A stretch of DNA of 64,000 bases from JBMOLL01 sp049325415 (GTDB taxonomy: Bacteria > Bacteroidota > Bacteroidia > Bacteroidales > GCA-2748055). The notes below the pieces were generated by a model that did not search any database, was not told the DNA's origin, and saw nothing but the letters and a program-made list of their open reading frames with translations. Numbering within the stretch: the first letter of the stretch is position 1; the number at the start of each line of letters is the position of its first letter. Below, one piece after another: positions 16,065 through 21,732 of this stretch. The translations under genes and the position numbers were made by a program. Where the stretch lies: positions 15,298 to 79,297 of the forward strand of contig JBMOLL010000050.1 of assembly GCA_049325415.1 (NCBI GenBank). Direction: 5' to 3'.

Positions 16065-17095
16065 TCTTTCTTTTTATCCTTGGCAGGGCCTCCGCCCATA
16101 CTCATGACATTATAACCACTGGTGGAAATATTATTCTTTTTGTCGAGATCAAGTTCGTCGACCGTCATGGTCATTTTTTCACCATCCTGTTTGTCTACAA
16201 AGACATATTCAAGGACAGTCCCGTTAGAGGCATAAGCATAATTGAAATAGCCTCCGAAGGCTGAATTTTCCATATAACCCTTGCTCATTTTACCATTCAG
16301 GTCCTGGGTGATCCAGATTTCTGCCGTTCCTTCCTCGTCTTCATAACGATATTCGTCGCAGTCGTATCCCAGGATCTTTTTGCTACGTCCGGTTTTGGTA
16401 TAACTCGCCGGCATGCTTTCCTCGGTTTCGGCAGTTTCGCCTTCTTCTTCAGCTTTTTCTTTCAGTGCCTGGACCTGGTCTTCCGTAATGGTTATGGCAA
16501 AGCCGGTCTTTTCACCGTCGCTTTCACCCAGCGTCAACATGGTCAGGTTTTCCGTGTCGAATACAATGGTTGATTTGTCTTTGGTTTCCGGGTTGACAAA
16601 TACCATGGCATAATCGGGAGTGGTCTTGCTCAGATAGGTATAATAATCGGTGGATTCTTCCAGCTTACCTTTTTTATCATAGGTTTTGATCACCATCTTC
16701 ATGTAGCCGTCGAATTCATATTTCTCCTTCATCTTGACATTGCCCGTGATGCCAAACATTTTCATCATCGATTTCTCTGCGGCTTCATCCGAGGTTTTGT
16801 ATTTTGTTAAATCCTCGTCATCCGATTTTTCCGCTTTCTCAGTTTCCTCGGGTTGTTCTGTTTCCGTGCTTTGTTCTTCGGTTTCACCTTTCTTGCCTCC
16901 AAGGAATTTCTCCTGGAATTTGTCAATACCCTTGTTTACGTTACCTAAAACGCCGCCACTGTTTTCCTCCTGGGATTCGGTGGTTTCTTCCGTATTCTCC
17001 TTTTTCTTGATCAGTTTTTTAAGGTCCTGGGCATACGTCTGTGAGATCATGGTGCCCATTGCGATCATCAGCACGACCATCATTAATTTTTTCAT
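16061..17095 (-). CDS. DUF4412 exported protein
   Basis: About 344 residues from the ATG at 17095 (MKKLMMVVLMIAMGTMISQ, signal to YAQ); an upstream start would place nine polar residues before the signal. After the signal comes a long Glu/Lys/Thr-rich low-complexity segment (about 25-100, for example ETEEQSTETEQPEETEKAEK), probably disordered. The DUF4412 beta domain follows (YEFDGYMKMVIKTYD, TIVFDTENLTMLTL, KTGRSKKILGYDCDEYRYED, TAEIWITQDLNGKMS). It is predicted periplasmic or surface-exposed. Its function is unknown. It is coupled to the HEAT-like gene by a 4-bp overlap. Confidence 0.82.
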   Translation of the reverse strand: MKKLMMVVLMIAMGTMISQTYAQDLKKLIKKKENTEETTESQEENSGGVLGNVNKGIDKFQEKFLGGKKGETEEQSTETEQPEETEKAEKSDDEDLTKYKTSDEAAEKSMMKMFGITGNVKMKEKYEFDGYMKMVIKTYDKKGKLEESTDYYTYLSKTTPDYAMVFVNPETKDKSTIVFDTENLTMLTLGESDGEKTGFAITITEDQVQALKEKAEEEGETAETEESMPASYTKTGRSKKILGYDCDEYRYEDEEGTAEIWITQDLNGKMSKGYMENSAFGGYFNYAYASNGTVLEYVFVDKQDGEKMTMTVDELDLDKKNNISTSGYNVMSMGGGPAKDKKKE

Positions 17096-17244
17096 TTTTC
17101 CATAAATTTTTGCGCAACACAAGTTATCAAAGATTTTTGAATAGGTGAGCAGACTGAAGCGACTATTTTACGTACCGTGCCATCCGGCTTGCAAAAAGTA
17201 TCCGGATGTTTTAGTCAGGATGAATTTTGTATCGAGGAAAACCG

Positions 17245-17252
17245 TACCTTTG
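17245..17252 (+). promoter_or_regulatory. -7 element (TACCTTTG) upstream of typA
   Basis: TACCTTTG matches the TAnnTTTG consensus, 25 bases before the typA ATG. A TTTTG at 17225-17229 could be the -33 box, but the 15-base spacing is shorter than the usual 19-21, so the start site is not certain. Confidence 0.5.
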
Positions 17253-17276
17253 CGGCCTGAAAATGAAAGAGAAGAG

Positions 17277-19076
17277 ATGAAGAGTATACGCAATATTGCG
17301 ATCATTGCCCATGTCGATCACGGGAAGACAACCCTGGTGGATAAGATGCTGATTGCCGGCAAGTTGTTCAAGGATCACGAGAAGCCAGGAGACCTGATGC
17401 TCGACAGTAATGATCTGGAGCGTGAGAGGGGGATCACTATTTTGTCCAAGAACGTTTCGGTTAATTATAAAGATACCAAGATCAATATCATTGATACCCC
17501 GGGTCACAGCGACTTTGGCGGAGAGGTGGAGAGGGTATTGAACATGGCCGACGGGGCCCTGTTGCTGGTTGATGCCTTTGAAGGTCCGATGCCGCAGACC
17601 CGGTTTGTATTGAGAAAGGCTATTGAGATCGGGTTGAAGCTGATCCTGGTGGTGAATAAGGTCGACAAGCCCAACTGCAAGCCGGAAGAGGTTCAGGATT
17701 CGGTCTTCGACCTGATGTTTTCCCTTGATGCCACGGAGGAGCAACTCAATTTTCCGACTATTTACGGTTCGGCCAAGCAGGGTTGGATGGGTCATGACTG
17801 GAAAAACCCGACAGATAATATTTTTGCCCTGCTCGACACTATCGTTGAGCATATTCCTGCGCCTGCCGCGTTGCAGGGTACACCTCAGATGCTGATCACT
17901 TCCCTTGATTTTTCCTCGTATATCGGAAGGATTGCCATCGGGCGTCTGCACCGTGGTTCACTGAAGCACGGCCAGCAGGTCTCACTGGTGAAACGAAGCG
18001 GCAAGGCAGAAAAAAATACGATAAAAAGTCTTTTTGTTTTCGAGGGATTTGAACGCAGGCAGGTCGATCATGTGGAAGCGGGAGATATTTGTGCCATCAT
18101 GGGGCTGGAAAAATTTGAGATCGGGGATACGGTTGCCGATCTCCTGGAGCCCGAGGCTCTGCCAACCATCCGTGTCGATGAGCCCACCATGAGCATGCTC
18201 TTTACCATCAACGACAGCCCGTTCTTTGGAAAGGATGGAAAATTTCTGACATCCCGACACCTGAGGGACAGGCTTGAGCGTGAACTGGAGCGTAACCTGG
18301 CCATGAGGTTGCGGGAGACCGATTCGGCCGATTCGTTTACCGTATTCGGGAGGGGGGTTCTGCACCTTTCCATCCTGATTGAGACCATGCGCAGGGAAGG
18401 TTATGAAATACAGATCGGTCAGCCACAGGTAATTGTTAAAGAAATCGACGGGAAGAAAAATGAGCCGGTGGAAGAGCTTACCATTGATGTGCCGGAGGAA
18501 TATTCGGGAAGAGTAATAGAGATGGTCACCATTCGCAAGGGGGAGATGATGAACATGACCACCAAGCGGGAACGGATCACGCTGGATTTCATGATACCGT
18601 CCAGGGGACTGATCGGTCTCAGAAACCAGTTACTGACTGCCACGGCCGGTGAAGCTGTAATGTCGCACCGGTTTCACGAGTATCAACCATGGAAAGGAGA
18701 GATCCCCGGCAGGCAGAACGGATCCCTGATCAGTCTGGAGACCGGGAAAGCGATCCCTTACAGTCTGAACAGCCTTCAGGACCGTGGTAAGTTTTTTGTT
18801 GACCCGAACGATGATGTATATGAAGGTCAGGTGATCGGTGAGAACACCCGGCCCGGCGACCTGGTGGTCAATGTTTCCAAGACGAAGAAGCTGACGAATA
18901 TGCGTGCATCCGGTTCGGATGAGAAAATGAGGATTGCACCCGCGGTGAAGTTTACACTGGAGGAGGCCCTTGAGTATATCCAGGAGGATGAGTATGTCGA
19001 GGTAACACCCAAAACCATCCGGCTACGTAAGATCCTTCTCAAGGAATTTGAATGCAAGCGCATCAGGAATAAATAG
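17277..19076 (+). CDS. typA: ribosome-associated GTPase TypA/BipA
   Basis: About 599 residues from the ATG at 17277 (MKSIRNIAIIAHVDHGKTTL), which gives the standard N-terminus of TypA/BipA; the longer open frame upstream holds the -7 element. GTPase motifs: G1 AHVDHGKTT, the switch region with ERERGITILSKN, G3 DTPGHSDFGGEVER and G4 NKVDK. Domain II, then the elongation-factor-like domains III and V and the TypA-specific C-terminal domain, follow (GRGVLHLSILIETMRREGYE, IPSRGLIGLRNQLLTATAGE). It binds the 70S ribosome and aids 50S assembly and growth under stress such as cold. Full length, single gene, ending in a strong hairpin. Confidence 0.97.
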   Translation: MKSIRNIAIIAHVDHGKTTLVDKMLIAGKLFKDHEKPGDLMLDSNDLERERGITILSKNVSVNYKDTKINIIDTPGHSDFGGEVERVLNMADGALLLVDAFEGPMPQTRFVLRKAIEIGLKLILVVNKVDKPNCKPEEVQDSVFDLMFSLDATEEQLNFPTIYGSAKQGWMGHDWKNPTDNIFALLDTIVEHIPAPAALQGTPQMLITSLDFSSYIGRIAIGRLHRGSLKHGQQVSLVKRSGKAEKNTIKSLFVFEGFERRQVDHVEAGDICAIMGLEKFEIGDTVADLLEPEALPTIRVDEPTMSMLFTINDSPFFGKDGKFLTSRHLRDRLERELERNLAMRLRETDSADSFTVFGRGVLHLSILIETMRREGYEIQIGQPQVIVKEIDGKKNEPVEELTIDVPEEYSGRVIEMVTIRKGEMMNMTTKRERITLDFMIPSRGLIGLRNQLLTATAGEAVMSHRFHEYQPWKGEIPGRQNGSLISLETGKAIPYSLNSLQDRGKFFVDPNDDVYEGQVIGENTRPGDLVVNVSKTKKLTNMRASGSDEKMRIAPAVKFTLEEALEYIQEDEYVEVTPKTIRLRKILLKEFECKRIRNK

Positions 19077-19088
19077 GGAGGAAACTAA

Positions 19089-19126
19089 AATAAGAAAGGC
19101 CGTCTGTTTTGACGGCCTTTCTTATT
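19089..19126. terminator. bidirectional hairpin between typA and tonB
   Basis: AATAAGAAAGGCCGTC and GACGGCCTTTCTTATT form a perfect 16-bp stem with a 6-nt loop. Placed between two convergent stop codons (19076 and 19142), it serves both genes. Confidence 0.9.
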
Positions 19127-19141
19127 ATGGTAGTACACGAA

Positions 19142-19828
19142 TTACTGAAGTACGAAGTTGATCGGGAAGGTAAAGAGTACACTTACCGGACGACCGCGCT
19201 GCTTTCCGGGAGTCCACGGAGGAGAAGCCATTACCACCCTGATGGCTTCTTTATCGAGAGCCGGGTCTACGCTTCTTACAACCACTGCATCAACTACTTT
19301 TCCTTTACCGTTAACGGCAAACTGAACGATTACACGACCGCTGATACCGTTTTCGGAGGCAATTTCAGGGTAACGGAGGTTCTGCGCAATATATTTGCGG
19401 AATTCAGTAGCTGGATCACCGCCGTTAAAAGTGGGCATGTCTTCAACGATGTAGAAGATCTCTTCTTCGTCAATGTCTTCATCCTGATCGGCAATACTGG
19501 TAAAATCATACTGTGTATTGGCGTCAGCTTCCATATTGAAGTCAAAATCATCATCAAGCTGCACATCGTCATCGACAATGTCGAGTACCTCGGCAACCTT
19601 GGGCTGCTCAATTTTTTCCTGTTTGGGCTGTTCCTCACGCCGGGTCACCTGCATCATCTCATCTTCAACCTGGATGTTCTTCACCATCTGGCTGTCGTCT
19701 TCCTTGGGCGGACGTGATGTCCATTCGAAAGCGATCAGTATGATGGAAAGTACAAGGACCAGTCCGAGCTGCAGGTACATCCCTTTCTTCTTCTCGAGGT
19801 CAGCCTCTTTAGATTTTTTAATTTCCAT
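19142..19828 (-). CDS. energy transducer TonB
   Basis: A 228-residue TonB-family protein from the ATG at 19828 (MEIKKSKEADLEKKK). One membrane helix lies at about residues 20-36 (LGLVLVLSIILIAFEW), followed by an acidic Glu/Asp/Gln linker in place of the classical Pro-rich spacer (VQLDDDFDFNMEAD). The C-terminal TonB domain is at about 150-228 (GDPATEFRKYIAQNLRYPEI, NGISGRVIVQFAVNGKGKV). It transmits proton-motive energy to outer-membrane TonB receptors such as the one at 2307-4973. No ExbB/ExbD genes adjoin it, as is common in this phylum. Confidence 0.93.
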   Translation of the reverse strand: MEIKKSKEADLEKKKGMYLQLGLVLVLSIILIAFEWTSRPPKEDDSQMVKNIQVEDEMMQVTRREEQPKQEKIEQPKVAEVLDIVDDDVQLDDDFDFNMEADANTQYDFTSIADQDEDIDEEEIFYIVEDMPTFNGGDPATEFRKYIAQNLRYPEIASENGISGRVIVQFAVNGKGKVVDAVVVRSVDPALDKEAIRVVMASPPWTPGKQRGRPVSVLFTFPINFVLQ

Positions 19829-19847
19829 GATGATCAATTTTGCCGCG

Positions 19848-19878
19848 TAAAGTTAGAAAATTCATCCTTTATATTCAA
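19848..19878 (-). promoter_or_regulatory. promoter of tonB
   Basis: On the minus strand TTG (19878-19876), 20 bases and TAACTTTA (19855-19848) fit TTG-N19-21-TAnnTTTG with one mismatch at the last position. It lies about 20 bases before the tonB ATG. Confidence 0.5.
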
Positions 19879-20037
19879 ACAGAAATCCAATAATTCCTGA
19901 AGAAAAAGTACGGATTCCCGACAAAGAACGGTAATCCTTTTACTTCCGGGTTTATAGTCCGGCATCCGCACCTGAGAATAGAACGCTGAAAACCGCGGTT
20001 TTCATATTAGAAACAGCAAAAATTTTGCCAAATAGGC

Positions 20038-20066
20038 TTGATTTATTAATTTTTTCAATATTTTTG
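20038..20066 (+). promoter_or_regulatory. promoter of the tRNA-Ala array
   Basis: TTG (20038-20040), 18 bases, then TATTTTTG (20059-20066), a full match to TAnnTTTG. Start of transcription would be near 20074. The two interrupted tRNA relics (20114-20417) lie between it and the intact tRNA, and I see no second promoter closer to the tRNA. Bases 19879-20037 hold nothing else that I recognise. Confidence 0.6.
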
Positions 20067-20113
20067 CCCCACTTGTTGAAAGTGCTCTTCAAGTTTTAAA
20101 GTTTTGACATATT

Positions 20114-20265
20114 GGGGCATTAGCTCAGTTGGTCCCGGGTTTTAGCAAATTTTCAATTTGCGTAAAAACCCGAGGATCCACGGGAAGAATACAATTTGCA
20201 AAGGAGCAAATTGTTTATTCCCGGGACTAGAGCGTTTGCCTGGCAACGGAGATCATTGAAATATT
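20114..20265 (+). pseudogene. tRNA-Ala relic 1, D loop interrupted
   Basis: The first 19 bases equal the intact tRNA-Ala (GGGGCATTAGCTCAGTTGG). A 94-bp palindromic element (20133-20226) then splits the D loop, after which CTAGAGCGTTTG resumes the tRNA and the anticodon arm becomes degenerate (CCTGGCAACGGAG). The T arm and 3' acceptor strand are missing. It cannot fold as a tRNA even if the element were removed. The unit is repeated exactly at 20266-20417 (period 152). Confidence 0.85.
20133..20226. repeat. 94-bp two-hairpin element, variant A, copy 1
   Basis: It is bounded by TCCCGGG and CCCGGGA. Hairpin 1 pairs CGGGTTTT-A-GCAAATT with AATTTGC-GT-AAAAACCCG. Hairpin 2 has outer stem CGGGAA/TTCCCG and inner stem ACAATTTGC/GCAAATTGT. 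The spacer is AGGATCCA. It is inserted after GG in the D loop of a tRNA-Ala sequence, with no target duplication. Confidence 0.88.
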
Positions 20266-20417
20266 GGGGCATTAGCTCAGTTGGTCCCGGGTTTTAGCAA
20301 ATTTTCAATTTGCGTAAAAACCCGAGGATCCACGGGAAGAATACAATTTGCAAAGGAGCAAATTGTTTATTCCCGGGACTAGAGCGTTTGCCTGGCAACG
20401 GAGATCATTGAAATATT
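20266..20417 (+). pseudogene. tRNA-Ala relic 2, D loop interrupted
   Basis: An exact copy of the 152-base unit at 20114-20265: tRNA-Ala 5' arm, 94-bp element in the D loop, degenerate anticodon region, and ATCATTGAAATATT leading straight into the intact tRNA at 20418. The identity of the two units indicates a very recent tandem duplication. Confidence 0.85.
20285..20378. repeat. 94-bp two-hairpin element, variant A, copy 2
   Basis: Identical in sequence to the element at 20133-20226 and at the same D-loop position of the neighbouring tRNA relic. Confidence 0.88.
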
Positions 20418-20491
20418 GGGGCATTAGCTCAGTTGGCTAGAGCGTTTGACTGGCAGTCAAGAGGTCATCGGTTCGATTCCGATATGCTCCA
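20418..20491 (+). tRNA. tRNA-Ala (anticodon GGC)
   Basis: A complete cloverleaf. Acceptor GGGGCAT pairs with ATGCTCC, including the G3:U70 wobble that is the identity element of alanine tRNAs. The D arm is GCTC...GAGC. The anticodon arm is TTTGA-CTGGCAG-TCAAG with anticodon GGC. The T arm is ATCGG-TTCGATT-CCGAT. The discriminator base is A; CCA is not encoded (ACAAAA follows). It is the only intact member of an array of five tRNA-Ala-derived sequences and is followed at once by a strong terminator. Confidence 0.96.
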
Positions 20492-20496
20492 CAAAA

Positions 20497-20521
20497 CCCC
20501 GCACACGCGGGGTTTTTTTTT
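20497..20521 (+). terminator. intrinsic terminator of tRNA-Ala
   Basis: CCCCGC-ACAC-GCGGGG followed by nine T residues, 5 bases after the tRNA. It is repeated with the array at 20950 and 21379. The ATG of the GIY-YIG gene is only 3 bases beyond the T run. Confidence 0.92.
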
Positions 20522-20524
20522 GTC

Positions 20525-20788
20525 ATGGGGTTTTATGTTTACATATTGCAATCGGGGAAGGATGGCCGGTTTTACATCGGACAGACGTCGAATCTGGAGC
20601 AACGACTGGACGATCATAACAAAGGCCATTCAAGATATACCCGCAATTTTACCCCCTGGGAGTTAAAATATTTTAAGCGTTGTCAGACCAGGTCAGAAGC
20701 CATAGCGCTTGAAAGGAAGCTCAAAGGATTAAAATCCAGGGATGATCTGATAAGTTACGCGATTAATCATTTATTTACAGAGTATTAG
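20525..20788 (+). CDS. GIY-YIG nuclease family protein, intact copy
   Basis: An 87-residue single-domain GIY-YIG protein. The two motifs are YVYIL (residues 4-8) and FYIGQT (about 16-21). The expected catalytic Arg is in LEQRLDDHN and the metal-binding Glu in IALERKLKGLKS, so all key residues are present. This is the small COG2827-like type without a DNA-binding domain. Its ATG follows the tRNA-Ala terminator directly, with no promoter of its own, so expression should depend on readthrough. The stop codon lies within the next tRNA relic (AGAGTATTAG). It is the intact member of three tandem copies (453-base period) and may drive, or be carried by, the rearrangements of this locus. Confidence 0.9.
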   Translation: MGFYVYILQSGKDGRFYIGQTSNLEQRLDDHNKGHSRYTRNFTPWELKYFKRCQTRSEAIALERKLKGLKSRDDLISYAINHLFTEY

Positions 20789-20944
20789 CCTGGGAATACA
20801 GCGTTTGACTGGGAGTCAAGAGGTCATCGGTCCCGGGTTTTAGCAAATTTACAATTTGCGTAAAAACCCGAGGATGCACGGGTAACTAATCCCGATTTTA
20901 AGAAATCGGGAAAGATACCCGGCATTCGATTCCGATATGCTCCA
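20779..20944 (+). pseudogene. tRNA-Ala relic 3, T arm interrupted
   Basis: A degenerate tRNA. AGAGTAT can still pair at six of seven positions with the 3' ATGCTCC, but the D arm is lost (GCCTGGGAATACAGC). The anticodon arm is TTTGA-CTGGGAG-TCAAG, reading GGG instead of GGC. A 94-bp element (20831-20924) interrupts the T arm between ATCGG and TTCGATTCCGAT. Without the element it would be 72 bases. The missing D stem argues against function. Confidence 0.82.
20831..20924. repeat. 94-bp two-hairpin element, variant B, copy 1
   Basis: It shares hairpin 1 and the spacer with variant A, but hairpin 2 is different: outer stem CGGGTA/TACCCG and inner stem CCCGATTT-TAAG-AAATCGGG. Total length is again 94 bases and it again sits after GG, here in the T arm. 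The outer-stem pair A:T of variant A is T:A here, a compensatory change. Confidence 0.88.
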
Positions 20945-20949
20945 CAAAA

Positions 20950-20974
20950 CCCCGCACACGCGGGGTTTTTTTTT
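20950..20974 (+). terminator. terminator behind tRNA relic 3
   Basis: A copy of the tRNA-Ala terminator (CCCCGC-ACAC-GCGGGG plus nine T), kept although the tRNA before it is broken. Confidence 0.85.
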
Positions 20975-20977
20975 GTC

Positions 20978-21216
20978 ATGGGGTTTTATGTTTACATATT
21001 GCAATCGGGGAAGGATGGCCGGTTTTACATCGGACAGACGTCGAATCTGGANNNNNNNNNNNNNNNNNNNNNNNNNNNNNNNNNNNNNNNNNNNNNNNNN
21101 NNNNNNNNNNNNNNNNNNNNNNNNNNNNNNNNNNNNNNNNNNNNNNNNNNNAAGGATTAAAATCCAGGGATGATCTGATAAGTTACGCGATTAATCATTT
21201 ATTTACAGAGTATTAG
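20978..21216 (+). CDS. GIY-YIG nuclease family protein, copy 2 (interrupted by a sequence gap)
   Basis: The first 24 codons are identical to the gene at 20525 (MGFYVYILQS, GRFYIGQTSN). A run of 100 N replaces the middle, and the end is again identical to the shared stop TATTAG at 21211-21216. With 100 N the two halves are out of frame. With the 125 bases present in copy 1 the gene would be exactly 264 bp as in copy 1. It was therefore probably an intact gene before the gap was introduced. Confidence 0.75.
21052..21151. other. 100-N assembly gap
   Basis: Exactly 100 undetermined bases, a conventional scaffold gap of nominal size, inside the second tandem unit. By comparison with unit 1 the missing segment corresponds to 20599-20723, that is 125 bases. 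More repeat units could also be hidden here. Confidence 0.95.
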
Positions 21217-21373
21217 CCTGGGAATACAGCGTTTGACTGGGAGTCAAGAGGTCATCGGTCCCGGGTTTTAGCAAATTTTACAATTTGCGTAAAAACCCGA
21301 GGATGCTCGGGTATCTAATCCCGATTTTAAGAAATCGGGAAAGATACCCGGCATTCGATTCCGATATGCTCCA
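21207..21373 (+). pseudogene. tRNA-Ala relic 4, T arm interrupted
   Basis: The same degenerate tRNA as relic 3, with GGG anticodon and lost D arm, and the T arm split by a 95-bp variant B element (21259-21353). The shared anticodon change shows that relics 3 and 4 arose by duplication of an already mutated unit. Confidence 0.82.
21259..21353. repeat. 95-bp two-hairpin element, variant B, copy 2
   Basis: As copy 1 of variant B, with one extra T in the hairpin 1 loop. A few changes lengthen the outer stem of hairpin 2 to nine pairs (CGGGTATCT with AGATACCCG); copy 1 has a mismatch at one of these. Confidence 0.88.
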
Positions 21374-21378
21374 CAAAA

Positions 21379-21403
21379 CCCCGCACACGCGGGGTTTTTT
21401 TTT
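21379..21403 (+). terminator. terminator behind tRNA relic 4
   Basis: A third copy of CCCCGC-ACAC-GCGGGG with a T run, upstream of the frameshifted GIY-YIG copy. Confidence 0.85.
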
Positions 21404-21406
21404 GTC

Positions 21407-21627
21407 ATGGGGTTTTGTTTACATATTACAATCGGGGAAGGATGGCCGGTTTTACATCGGACAGACGTCGAATCTGGAGCAACGACTGGACGATCATAAC
21501 AAAGGTCATTCAAGATATACCCGCAATTTTACCCCCTGGGAGTTCAAATATTTTAAGCGTTGTCAGACCAGGTCAGAAGCCATGGCGCTTGAAAGGAAGC
21601 TCAAAGGATTAAAATCCAGAGATGATC
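21407..21627 (+). pseudogene. GIY-YIG nuclease, copy 3, frameshifted and truncated
   Basis: The ATG is followed by GGGGTTTTGTTT where copy 1 has GGGGTTTTATGTTT. This two-base deletion throws the start out of frame. The rest (VYILQSGKDGRFYIGQ, ALERKLKGLKSRDD) is well conserved but can be read only from far upstream, through the terminator. Homology to copy 1 ends abruptly at GATGATC (21621-21627), before the last 12 codons, and unrelated sequence follows. This marks the right edge of the array. Confidence 0.85.
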
Positions 21628-21658
21628 GGTTTCCTTCCGTTCCTAAAGCCAGACCGAC

Positions 21659-21689
21659 TTGTTTTTACAATAATTATTGCCTACTTTAG
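21659..21689 (+). promoter_or_regulatory. promoter of the Gfo/Idh gene
   Basis: TTG (21659-21661), 20 bases, then TACTTTAG (21682-21689), one mismatch from TAnnTTTG. It lies 43 bases before the ATG at 21733 and just outside the right edge of the tRNA array. Confidence 0.5.
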
Positions 21690-21732
21690 GGAACATACCA
21701 TTCCTTTTAAGGATGGGGTAAAACTTAATCCT

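Noticed and set aside
20779..20944. A functional tRNA-Pro(GGG) with an intron in the T arm
   Set aside because: Even with the 94-bp element removed the D arm cannot form and the first acceptor pair is lost; no splicing signal is visible.
20114..21373. A CRISPR array
   Set aside because: The repeats are tRNA-derived units of 152 and 453 bases with the same content; there are no short regular repeats with variable spacers and no cas genes.
21285..21689. A 134-codon fused GIY-YIG gene
   Set aside because: The frame opens in a hairpin of the palindromic element, reads through a terminator and uses unrelated sequence at the end; the two-base deletion shows that it is a decayed copy.
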